DNA of 64,000 bases from Lamellibrachia satsuma (lineage: Eukaryota; Annelida; Polychaeta; Sabellida; Siboglinidae): positions 7,992,501-8,056,500 of the forward strand of contig BSQZ01000011.1 in NCBI GenBank assembly GCA_033239005.1. The letters run 5' to 3'. Below, piece after piece: positions 23,301 to 31,120 of this stretch (the first letter of the stretch is position 1; every line of letters starts with the position of its first letter). The notes under the pieces were generated by a model, which worked only from the letters and a program-made list of their open reading frames with translations, ran no database searches and had not been told where the DNA came from. The translations under genes were made by a program, and so were the position numbers.

Positions 23301-25967
23301 TTCTCTCGCATTTACACCCATGCACTGTTCTCTCACATTTACACCCATGCACTGTTCTTTCACATTTACACCCATGCACTGTTCTCTCACATTTACACCC
23401 ATGCACTGTTCTTTCACATTTACACCCATGCACTGTTCTCTCACATTTACATCCATGCACTGTTCTCTCACATTTACATCCATGCACTGTTCTTTCACAT
23501 TTACACCCATGCACTGTTCTCTCACATTTACACCCATGCACTGTTCTTTCACATTTACACCCATGCACTGTTCTTTCACATTTACACCCATGCACTGTTC
23601 TTTCACATTTACACCCATGCACTTTTCTTTCACATTTACACCCATGCACTGTTCTCTCACATTTACAACCATGCACTGTTCTCTGACATTTCCACCCATG
23701 CACTGTTCTCTTACATTTACACCCATGCACTGTTCTCTCTATAGGTCAGGATTTTGCCATCGCATGCAAAATGGTGCATGCGATCACGAAGTCAAGCTTC
23801 TCAACTCTACTGTTGGTGGGCATGTTGATGCTTGAAACAGAGTCTGTGAATTTTCTCTACTTTCTTCTGCACCAGTCGTCACATATGAAAAAACACATGA
23901 CAATTTTTTGTTTGAAATCAAATGACAACTATCTGCAACAACATAGAACACTGTCCCCACATTTTTATTAAATTTAAGGCTTGTGAAATAAATATTAACT
24001 GGAACCTTTGTAAAGTGCGTCCCCCTGCAATCATCCTCGATGGCTGGTGGAGTACTACAAATAATCGCACATGTGATACATAGTGCAGTATGAATACATG
24101 GGTCCATCTTGAATACCTATAGCAATCGTCTCGTTTAAGTCTTTTCAAATAAAAGGTGCAGATATAGCTTGTTTGTTGTAATGTTTTCAGGCGAAGTATA
24201 TCAAGAAGTTGGTGGGTGCAGTTGCAGAAGAAAGGCCCACCGCTGCACAAATTCTGCAGGAAGAACTCTTTTGTTCCAAGGACCAGGTACTTCACCTTCC
24301 TCTACTGCTTCGTCATTTCTCAGATTTGGAAACGGTATACTTTGTAGTGGGGCATGGTGGCGTTAGAACATCAGACCCCCAATTGAGAGAACCCGGGTTT
24401 GAATCCTCTTGCTGCTGTTTTGAAGCTTGGGCAATTTTGTTCATACCACGTTGCCTTAGTTTACTCAGCGGTATAAATGAGTACCTGGTATAGACAGTGG
24501 TGGATATGTGTGAATGAATAGCCTTCGCACAGTAATTGCCACATGGCTGAATGCTTCCCAGAGAAGTCGAGTTGGTATTAGAATGAACAGGTCTGTCAGA
24601 GTGCTTTGACTTTGAGCAGTCCCTAGGACAGGATACAAAAGAACGCACCTTTACCTTGTACTTATTTAATTATACAACTATCAGTTATATTATATATTTA
24701 TTGGGGTCACATTCATTCTCTTGTTCCTTTAAGGGGTCGTAATTTGAGTCACATACATTCTCTTGTTCCTTTAAGGGGTTGTACCAGTAAAGTTCAAAAC
24801 TCACATTTTTAACTACTTTAGGATAACTCAAAAAAGATACATGGATTACCAGCACACACAAAATGGGTCATTGTCTTTTTATTGGCCATAAAAACTGACT
24901 GCTCATTAGATATGCAGATATATTGTTGCAAGCATTGCTCACTAACCATTCAATGTATTCAAATAATTCTTTTTGCATTTTAAAGTCTATAAAATGTCAC
25001 AGGGTTTTCCCATATTCACTCCACTAAATATTTGATGGATAGTTTATCATCAATTTGTGATTTCAAAATGTGATTAGTCAATTCAAACACAATGTTTTAA
25101 GAATATAAAAAACCCTATGACATTTAATTTTACATCTGATAAATATTACTGCCAATTCTTGTGACTCTAAACTAAAAAATATCTTTGACGACTGCCACAA
25201 TATTTATAAAACATAGCCTAATAAAATTAATTAGGTGTTTTTTTTATTTGAAAGTTTGTGTGTTTTATCTGCAGTCACATTTTAGGGATTATACATATTT
25301 TGTCCAACAACAATAGTTAGATTACCTTTCTGCAAAAAAATATTATTTTAAATAATAACTTTGACCGGTATGACATCACACATCCGTAGTTTTCCTCCAC
25401 GTACATTCCGCATTTCCCCAAAGCCCTCTTTCGTGATCCCAGTTATTGCTCATGGAAAAGCGGGAAGAATGGGAAAGTGGGAAATATCCTCCTACACTCT
25501 TTTTAACATGTTGTTTTACAGGTCGCCATTTTGAATTGCCATTTTGTTGTGTGAGAAAAATGTGAAATCAATTGAGACCCAATAAGTTAAGTGTGCCTAG
25601 AGTGGCAAATGTGACAAATAAATTGATTTTTACCGTGAATTTTGTTTGATTTTGAAAATTACAAAAAGCGGGAAAGAGGGACCAAGGAAAAAGTGGTGTT
25701 TCCAACCAGAAAGCAGTAATGTTGACACCTGTGATAGCTGTGATAGTATGGTATTTGGTGTTGGCTGAGTTTAAAAAACTTTGTTTTTTTGTGTTTGTTT
25801 CTCAGCTTGTGTGTTTGTTGTAGATTATAGCTAATCTCCGCTGCAAGGTGACATCACAGGACGAACAGATCAAGTTGCTACAAGCCAGGATCTCACAGCT
25901 GGAGCAGCGACTGTCAGAGAAAGAGAAACAACAGTCTTCTCAGGAGACCACAAACACTTCTGCATAA
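224..25967 (+). CDS. EIF2AK1: HRI-type eIF2-alpha kinase, tandem copy A (17 exons, 562 aa)
   Basis: Coding exons, read by hand: 224-236, 4038-4208, 4781-4932, 7700-7761, 8131-8257, 8637-8717, 10486-10588, 11159-11186, 11818-11904, 12195-12267, 12964-13063, 13580-13686, 16443-16548, 17022-17119, 20325-20465, 24191-24286, 25824-25967. All introns are GT-AG, phases join without a stop, and the sum is 563 codons. Seen: acidic Ser-rich N-terminus, helical domain (about 48-135), P-loop GEGCYGKV (166-173), catalytic Lys188, a short Gly/Ser insert after beta4 (about 237-299), HRDLK with Asp366, DFG 386-388, APE 424-426, and a C-terminal coiled coil (from about 516). Known: HRI phosphorylates eIF2-alpha in the cytosol under stress and has this N-terminal domain, kinase insert and coiled-coil tail. 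Odd: Asp419 replaces the P+1-loop Thr, and the insert is about half the vertebrate size as I recall it. PERK and GCN2 are unlikely because their other domains are absent. Confidence 0.9.
346..534 (+). repeat. Inverted repeat arm of the Penelope-like element (left)
   Basis: About 189 bp, nearly the reverse complement of 1223-1406. It contains the 3' end of the pol frame (on the minus strand) and its trailer. Confidence 0.8.
436..1211 (-). pseudogene. Penelope-like pol fragment with GIY-YIG endonuclease
   Basis: An open frame of about 250 codons. It starts inside a conserved stretch reading HTDQYLNFASHHPKHQKLG, which follows the reverse transcriptase in this family. The GIY-YIG nuclease comes next, with YQIPCKNCGAEYIGETGR and then KTRLEEH. 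A Lys-rich linker sits between. The reverse transcriptase itself is absent: the frame runs into the inverted-repeat junction at about 1222, so the copy is dead on arrival. The frame has no internal stop, which suggests a young insertion. Confidence 0.8.
1223..1406 (-). repeat. Inverted repeat arm of the Penelope-like element (right)
   Basis: Reverse-complement partner of 346-534 with scattered mismatches and a few small indels. It re-encodes the last residues of pol in the opposite orientation. Confidence 0.8.
2393..2445. repeat. (CATG)n microsatellite
   Basis: Nearly uninterrupted tetranucleotide, self-complementary, inside the copy-A-specific insertion. Confidence 0.9.
3078..3275. repeat. 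Large imperfect hairpin with TA-rich loop
   Basis: The stretch around 3078-3135 (AATGATTAGC, then CTAGTTTTG) pairs with 3209-3272 read in reverse. The loop is TG and TA repeats. It is probably a foldback core of the surrounding insertion. Confidence 0.6.
3329..3470. repeat. 71-bp tandem repeat, two copies
   Basis: Two adjacent units containing ACATCGGCCCACA and GGATGCCGATGTTGGAC, with a few substitutions between them. Confidence 0.75.
5478..5777. mobile_element. Foldback MITE in copy A intron 3
   Basis: Long inverted repeats of about 110-150 bp: the left arm begins TTTACTTTCTGACCTAA (5480-5496) and the right arm ends TTAGGTAAGAAAGTAAA (5760-5776). Short open frames on both strands are a by-product of the palindrome. 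It is absent from copy B intron 3. No target-site duplication was found. Confidence 0.7.
6518..7060 (+). repeat. Direct repeat in copy A intron 3
   Basis: A segment starting near 6518 (AAGACACACATTAAGCTTC ... GGGCCGAGATCAC ... CAGAGTTGCAGGCCTAA) recurs from about 6926. The GCTGACAGCTT motif then repeats three times near 7050-7082. No coding content. Confidence 0.65.
6627..6843 (+). repeat. Duplicate of the intron 5 3' end, with acceptor
   Basis: Closely matches 8482-8637, the last part of intron 5 up to and including the TTTGATTACAG acceptor of exon 6. Copy B has the acceptor part only in intron 5, so the copying direction was intron 5 to intron 3. It leaves a decoy acceptor near 6842. Confidence 0.75.
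8765..9507. mobile_element. Non-autonomous hAT-like DNA element in copy A intron 6
   Basis: Starts GAGGGTTG..GATTTAAATCA and ends in the inverted form, TGATTT...CAACCCTG, set inside a TA microsatellite (8718-8764 and 9508-9571). The CAGGGTTG-type terminus suggests hAT. Any target duplication is hidden by the TA repeat. No transposase frame. Confidence 0.55.
9508..9571. repeat. (TA)n microsatellite
   Basis: Uninterrupted TA tract continuing the one at 8718-8764 on the other side of the inserted element. Confidence 0.9.
9880..10370 (-). pseudogene. Non-LTR reverse transcriptase tail, copy A intron 6
   Basis: Minus-strand pieces read RLRWAGDMQRMSEKGLMERV and, further on, DGDDWLRRQNKLS. These are the typical C-terminal end of LINE polymerases. 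The middle holds three copies of CACGTCAGCGATATGTGGG (about 10065, 10111, 10218). Matching fragments flank the big minisatellite in copy B intron 6, so the LINE predates the gene duplication. Confidence 0.6.
10998..11070 (+). repeat. 14-bp tandem repeat GGACTGAATGCAGG
   Basis: About five imperfect units in copy A intron 7. Copy B has one to two units at about 49560. Confidence 0.7.
12300..12570 (-). pseudogene. LINE reverse transcriptase tail, copy A intron 10
   Basis: Minus-strand translation is broken but parallels 50870-51135 in copy B, where RRFWWFGHVSYANRQPWEP is readable as a LINE C-terminal motif. Shared by both copies, so older than the duplication. Confidence 0.55.
12600..12830 (+). 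mobile_element. tRNA-derived SINE, copy A intron 10
   Basis: A-box-like AGCAGTTTGGTGGTTAGA and B-box GGTTTGAATCC, followed by a body (AAAAGCCGTTGGACCCTTC...) that recurs in copy B at the same place. The B-box region is doubled (GACCGTGGTTC). It lies directly after a LINE tail. Confidence 0.65.
14150..15300. other. Unrecognised, GC-richer block in copy A intron 12
   Basis: Absent from copy B. 14476-14955 is richer in GC and holds two short open frames (75 and 78 codons) with no recognisable motif. 15130-15240 carries an imperfect repeat of ACAATT(G)CATAAC..TGTTTATGCC. Probably an unclassified TE. The rest of intron 12 (15300-16440) shows only short repeats near 15955-16075. Confidence 0.3.
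17245..17315. repeat. (TA)n microsatellite, copy A intron 14
   Basis: About 70 bp of TA just upstream of the gypsy insertion. Confidence 0.95.
17400..20195 (+). mobile_element. Decayed Ty3/gypsy LTR retrotransposon in copy A intron 14
   Basis: Inserted between exons 14 and 15 of copy A only. Related stretches of about 80 bp at 17400-17480 and 20112-20193 (ATTACC..TACTAGTA, TTGGCAACC, TTGTTACTTCCAT) look like remnants of the two LTRs. Between them, in order on the plus strand, are gag zinc knuckles, a protease remnant, reverse transcriptase, RNase H, integrase and the pol tail. Confidence 0.85.
17777..19720 (+). pseudogene. Ty3/gypsy gag-pol pseudogene
   Basis: Pieces in order: zinc knuckles with CHKCNKPNHFARVC (17777-18000); a retropepsin-like remnant (17970-18270); part of reverse transcriptase with the active-site YLDD (18274-18534); RT connection (18513-18866); RNase H with LQTNHKPLL (to about 19060); integrase core with SDNGSCF and SPYHPSNNGLAERGVQ (19074-19600); and a tail with WIPTIIDNQLGP (19640-19720). 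The RT N-terminal part is missing at about 18270 and the integrase zinc domain at about 19066. Several frameshifts and stops separate the frames. Not functional. Confidence 0.9.
21210..21530 (-). pseudogene. LINE reverse transcriptase tail, copy A intron 15
   Basis: Minus strand reads KEGEQLIKKVEALPVEGTRR, then a WEDCVKRDL-like stretch seen better in the related copy at 37980-38330. The same fragment lies in copy B intron 15 (57100-57400), so it predates the duplication. Confidence 0.6.
21628..23740. repeat. 27-bp minisatellite array, about 78 units, copy A intron 15
   Basis: Unit close to TTTACACCCATGCACTGTTC plus TTTCGCA or TCTCACA. Length is almost always 27 bp; one 30-bp unit lies near 22380. 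The unit lacks stop codons in nearly every frame, so long spurious frames (up to 765 codons) appear on both strands. It is preceded by a leader at 21562-21622 that also precedes the copy B array. Confidence 0.97.
24330..24640 (+). mobile_element. tRNA-derived SINE, copy A intron 16
   Basis: B-box GGGTTTGAATCC preceded by a GGCATGGTGGCGTTAGAACA A-box-like region. The body contains GGTATAAATGAGTACCTGGT and GCCTTCGCACAGTAATTGCC, then TTGAGCAGT. Not seen in copy B intron 16. Confidence 0.6.
24700..25810. other. Intron 16 of copy A, no feature recognised
   Basis: AT-rich. ATTCTCTTGTTCCTTTAAGGGG is repeated once (near 24715 and 24760), and there are several GGGAAAG-type runs near 25450-25680. No gene or clear element. 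Confidence 0.5.
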
Positions 25968-26359
25968 ACTCTTTGATAATCAAAACTGGCTGCTTTGGTG
26001 GTCACCTGTGCATCATTATAATGTACAATGCAGTTTGTGATAAAATTGTGATTTAATAGGTTTGCTGTACTATTTAATAGGTTATGCTGTTCCACTGGTG
26101 AAATGAAGTTGTTCATGAACATTGTTACCCATAAATACATACCAATATAATTGTGTAAATGAATTTCACATTCTACCATAGTTTTGTTTTACAAACTTTC
26201 TTTTCTGTTTGAAAGTCAAACATCTGAAGTGTGTGTTCCTTTTTGTTCCATCGCCCTGTTTGCTCAAATGGCCTGCTGTGATAAATGTGTTATCAGTCAT
26301 GCCCCTAGTGGATGATATAGTAATGTGATGTGTAAATAATGTTTGTAAAATTTTTTGTA

Positions 26360-26365
26360 AATAAA
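26360..26365 (+). terminator. Polyadenylation signal AATAAA of copy A
   Basis: First good AATAAA after the copy A stop codon, giving a 3' UTR of about 400 nt. Confidence 0.55.
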
Positions 26366-26667
26366 TAATTTATTTACGACTATGTTTTTGATCTTCTTAT
26401 CAATGATGGCATGTCATTTGTATATGATTTAGGGGCAGATCTCATGGTCGTATTTATTTGGTATGGTTTATGTCCACGAAGTTAATCAACATTTATGACA
26501 CACTAAAGGTACCGGTACCAAGTCTGATCGGTTTAATTGTTAAATCATGTTGTACAACACAACCGTATACAATACAATACATCGTGACATCTGCTATATG
26601 TTTGTGACGTCACTGTAATCCATTAAACTGGTAGATTAAAACATCACATACAAATATTTTATCATTT

Positions 26668-27342
26668 TTAATTATAATTTCCCAAAGGGAACGTTTTCCT
26701 TGGTAAATGCGTATGTAGTCAGTTTTGTTACCTGCTACACTAGATATTCAGTAATATCAACATGTCAAAACGACTTCTGTGTACATGGTTTGTCTAGGAT
26801 TAACACACAACATACTGTTGTTACTTATGTCTGTGATGACTTGAGCGAAATTTCGTCGTTGTCTTGTGGCTCGCTTATCAAACTGTGCTTGTTAGCAGTA
26901 GACTTGATTATTGCCATTCCCTTTATTATAATATTGCTCTCAAGTACATCGTGCAAAATTGTTTGGCAAGGGTAGTTACCCGATCTCTCGTTTCACAAAT
27001 GTCGGAACTAGACCTTTTTCAGTTGCTGCACTGACTCTGTGGAAATCGCTCCCCGTTAATGTTAAGTCTAGTAAACATAACAACATTTCGCCGCAAACTA
27101 AAAACCCACCTGTTCAAACATGCTTATCTCCCATAGCTCCCCATCGTACCAATCCAACTGTTTACAACTGGAACTGCTTATCGATGAATACGCTGACTAC
27201 GAACTGGTTAGCCCATTTTGTTTTGGTGCGCTGCCGAGCTTGGATCTCCAGAGGATTTTTAGCGCAATCTGTAATTTTAAATTATAATTTCCCAAAGGGA
27301 AGATTTAGGTAAATGCATATGTAGTAAATTTTGTTACCTGCT
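26668..27342 (+). pseudogene. CR1/L2-like LINE C-terminal fragment between direct repeats
   Basis: SRLDYCHSLYYNIALKYIV (about 26900) and PFSVAALTLWKSLPVNV (about 27010), then KLKTHLFKHA after a frameshift, are the C-terminal motifs of CR1/L2-like reverse transcriptases. Direct repeats of about 70 bp (26668-26738 and 27278-27342, containing TTTCCCAAAGGGA) bracket the fragment. Confidence 0.7.
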
Positions 27343-27344
27343 GC

Positions 27345-27373
27345 GTGTGGGTGGGTGGGTGGGTGGGTGGGTG
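27345..27373 (+). repeat. (GGGT)n tract
   Basis: Seven GGGT-type units, able to form a G-quadruplex, directly upstream of a Helitron-like 3' end. Confidence 0.85.
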
Positions 27374-27389
27374 AAATTATCCTGAAAAC

Positions 27390-27435
27390 ACGAACTACCA
27401 AGTTATCCCGTCCAGAGGATGGGTATTTTTTTTAG
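27390..27435 (+). mobile_element. Helitron 3' terminus (1)
   Basis: CGAACTACCAAGTTAT followed by a hairpin (CCCGTCC, loop AGA, GGATGGG, 27407-27423), then a T-rich run ending TTAG before T. Matches two other termini in the window. Element body and 5' end not identified. Confidence 0.6.
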
Positions 27436-27479
27436 TTTTCTATAATTCACACTCGTCTAAAACATAATAGATATCTTAT

Positions 27480-28180
27480 TTATGACAGACCGCTAACCTG
27501 GATCAGCTGAAGAGTGGCGTGTGGTAACTAACACTACTGTCCTTGCGCTTAGTTCGACTGAAATGTTGCATACGGCTAAGAACTGTTGCAGTCGACACAG
27601 TGTTTGCTCTCTACGGTGCAGTCAATGGTTCTGCAACAGCGCCTTTGTGTCTCGTCTCAAGCCTCGTCCAATTGATGCCGGTCGCTTTCTTTGTTCGAGA
27701 GCGAGAGGAACAAACTGTCACAGTGCTGAGACGAGTTACCGGTGCAGGGTGTGGAACTATTCGATCGAGAAGACACGCACACACACACGCGAAAGTATCT
27801 CACTGCAAGGGCGAAGTTTGGTTCAAAAGTGGTATTTTGAGGCACTTCAAACATTCCGTCAGTTATTTCTTGCTGTGATATTATTGAGAGTAACATAAAG
27901 TAGTGTACGTATGAGTGTGTCGCCGGTGTACGTCAGCGTCCACTCTGTGGTCAGTGTGACGGACGCGGCAGACGGTTTCAACTGGCGCAATGCTGTAGAC
28001 TTCGGCAACACACAGAGTCGTTGCGAAATGTTTGTGTCTTGGTCGTATCTCGTTTCACTGCGACGATGGGTGTTGCAGACGTCTTCAGTGCCCTGGATAT
28101 ACGCGGTTCATCTTTCGCGTCTCGGCGCTGCCGGATTTGACACTGCAAATGTCAGAATTGTAGTTAGTGGATAAATTAAA
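27480..28180 (+). other. CpG-richer block with unexplained open frames
   Basis: Base composition differs from the surroundings. Open frames at 27521-27898 (125 codons), 27543-27878 (111) and 27911-28174 (87, starting MSVSPVYVSVHSVV) show no domain I know. It could be a first exon or promoter of an unseen gene, or TE sequence. Beyond it, 28180-28770 shows nothing. Confidence 0.25.
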
Positions 28181-28776
28181 ACTGTACGTTTACTCGGTTT
28201 GCTCTTCAAGAAGACTACGCATGGTAATTTGGAGACATCCTTGCCATTGTAATATAAGACACATCACACCTCAGCTGATTATTATAAGAACACCACGTGC
28301 TGTAACCAAACCTGGTGTACACCAGATACGTCATACAACCAAAGAGTAACCAGAGGGGAGCTACAGGCCTCCAATACTGAATTAAAAATATTACAACAAT
28401 ATATGTAATACCAGCCCCGTACCCTCGCCATATCTCGTTCGTTCAGATGGCCCAACAATGCAAATTTTAATATCCAGCCCTTGGATACAACCATCGTGCA
28501 ATGTATACATGACATTTCTTCTGCCGTTCTATGACATCAGGAACACGTTTTAGCCTTACTGCAATCGTTGGCGGGAATATCTCTTGCTTTTCTCTCCAGC
28601 CGTCTGTAGCAGTCCCGTGTTGGGAGATCCGTCTTGCAGTTTGCGACTTCAGGTCATCGCTTGTTTGTTGTTCCTGGTGGGTTTACACTCCAACATGTTA
28701 TCACTCAATTAGTTAACAATAGAAATAACATCATGATATGGTCAGTTAGGAATAACAAGTTGTAACCAGAGTTGTC

Positions 28777-28985
<209 letters not shown>

Positions 28986-28999
28986 GACATTATATGTAA

Positions 29000-30060
29000 A
29001 TGTGTGTTAATTGATTCATGCTGTTATACGATCCTTGTTGTAGACAACGTCTGTTATTACAGATTATTTATTTATATGCAAATCACATTCCAATCTTGTA
29101 ACATTGTTGCAGTCAGTCTGTGTTCTGGTATACATTTCATAAATACATAAACTTTATGTTGCGGGGTTATAAACATAATTAGTAAACCAAAATGACCACT
29201 GTTACAACCATATCCCTACTATTTCTATCAACGGTGTAACATGTTGAGAAATAAAATGTAATTGTTATCTTAACTACACACCTACATATATTTGTCACAA
29301 TGGCTGTTACCACGAACCACAATGTAGTTAATTAATATGGCTCAGCGTCGAATCTTATGTATTTACCTCATTGTCACCATAGATCCATGTCACGTTCACC
29401 CTGTCACGGATGTTTCATCGTGGCACTTGTTTCATTTTGTGCGTGTGATTTCACAGAAATGATTCGTCATTTCAGTGCCACCTAGAAGAGGTTTGCTGAC
29501 GCTTTTCAGTGTTCGCAGTGGTCTTCTGTCATGTCCAGTGTTTCTTCCTTCACGGTTCCTCACGACTATGATATGTAAAATCTTCGCCTTCGATGCAATA
29601 CCTAAAACAACCTCGACTACGCTTGCAGCAACCTGAAGTCAACATGGTCTTCGCAGTAATGCGTCGGAATGGATGAATAAGTAATAGCAAGCATCACAGA
29701 AATTACGATAAGAAGAATACACATGCGCGGAACCGAAAGAAAATGTTCCTACGTAGCCCAAGAGTTTTAAGAACCTAAAAGTTTAAAACAAAAAGCTGAT
29801 TTTTGCCTCACAGATCCCTGAAAGGATCTACAGTGACACGCTCTGTGAGTCTACCTTGAACTAAACGCAGACTTCAAGATGGCGTCCGAGATGGCGACAG
29901 CCCGTTGATGAAGCATTATTCATAATAATAACTTGTGAACAACTAATGCTAGAGGGCAAATGTTTGTGTCTATGGTATGGTTTTCCACAGTGCTCTATCC
30001 AACTAACAATACGAAAAGAAAATGTTTTTTGTATTGAACATTGAGGTTTTACCTAAAACT
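29000..30060. other. Spacer, no gene recognised
   Basis: No frame with recognisable motifs on either strand. Only AAGATGGCGTCCGAGATGGCG near 29875 stands out, a YY1-like motif seen also in promoters. Confidence 0.4.
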
Positions 30061-30069
30061 CGTGGACTA

Positions 30070-30165
30070 GTACAGAGAGGGAAGGAGGTGAGAGGGAAGG
30101 AGGAGGGAGGGAAGGAGGAGAGGGGGAAGGAGGAGAGAGGGAAGGAGGTGAGAGGGAACACACGG
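30070..30165 (+). repeat. GGGAAGGAGGAGA purine-rich tandem repeat
   Basis: Six or so units of 13-14 bp on a nearly pure purine strand. Confidence 0.85.
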
Positions 30166-30376
30166 ACATAGCGTATTTATCTACCTGATGTTCCCAGTGA
30201 ATGACACCCCGCACGCAGCACTTCGATGCCATACAGGCGTCTTCCTTCATACGATCCCATGTCAAGAACGGTGTGCGTTCCTCGTTTCAGATCGACCGTG
30301 TTAACACTGCAAAAATACCTTCGAACTTCGTCAACAATACAATAGCCATGTTAAACATATGCTGAGTTATACAGCA

Positions 30377-30661
30377 CTAGCAAAACATCCATCCTCTGGA
30401 CGGGATAACTTGGAAGTTCGCAAGTGACTGTCATGATAACATTAACATCTACACGATTTCAGGATGCACAACACTATCGCAGGAATAGCCATCTATGCCT
30501 TTGTACTTAATGTTTCCAGATAATATCGTGGTGGCTTCTTGGAATCCAACTCTCGAAATTGCGACGTAATATTGGCAATTAAGGTAACATCTAGCGACGC
30601 CATGCTCTTGCATTACGTAACTTAGTGCAATCGTAGGAAAGACGCATGGAATTGTTGGCAC
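30377..30661 (-). mobile_element. Helitron 3' end with Pif1-type helicase remnant (2)
   Basis: Minus strand 30661-30449 encodes a helicase C-terminus with YYVAISRVGFQEATTI (motif VI region) and a stop after VVHPEIV. About 40 bp later come CCAAGTTAT, a hairpin (CCCGTCC, AGA, GGATGGA) and GTTTTGCTAG, followed by T. CTAG before T after a short hairpin is the canonical Helitron 3' end. The rest of the helicase and the Rep domain are not seen. Confidence 0.7.
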
Positions 30662-31120
30662 AGCGTTGCGAACAATTGTACATAATAACTACAAAGGGTA
30701 ATTCACAGAAAGGGTAAAAGTGGGGTGAATTTCGAAAAAAATAGTGTTACCTCTCCTTCCTGGGGTCGTCTAAAGTCTCGGCGCCCGAGATGATAAGCAT
30801 CTAGGAGTACCATAACACACATACCCTAGGTCGAATATAGTAATATCTCTGTGAAAACGGGTTAAATGACAAACAGGGAAACTCCACTATGTACAGTTAT
30901 CTTGAAGAGAAACACGTTATAATTGTATAATACATTGTTAGACTCTATGTGTACAAAACAGTGTTACAAGCAATGAGACAATTACACTCCGTAGTACACT
31001 ACACGTTTTTTAGGAGATAAAGAAATGACACAATCGAAAACATTGTAACTACACTAAACGGATGGAGACTTAACTGTTATGTTCACAAAGAATGGGGAGG
31101 TATGTTCTAAAGTACACTAC

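Noticed and set aside
21628..23740. Possible CRISPR-like array of regular short repeats
   Set aside because: Units are directly adjacent with no unique spacers, in a eukaryotic intron.
21408..23835. Very long open frames (574 and 765 codons) on both strands
   Set aside because: They are translations of a 27-bp minisatellite without stop codons; both strands and other frames are open too.
24373..24420. Possible tRNA gene (B-box GGGTTTGAATCC)
   Set aside because: No cloverleaf can be folded; the flanks fit a tRNA-derived SINE.
30730..30800. Extra exon of the YWTD gene reading ISGAETLDDPRKE before a GTAAC donor
   Set aside because: Its frame does not fit the preceding exon's phase, and the fitting frame hits a stop.
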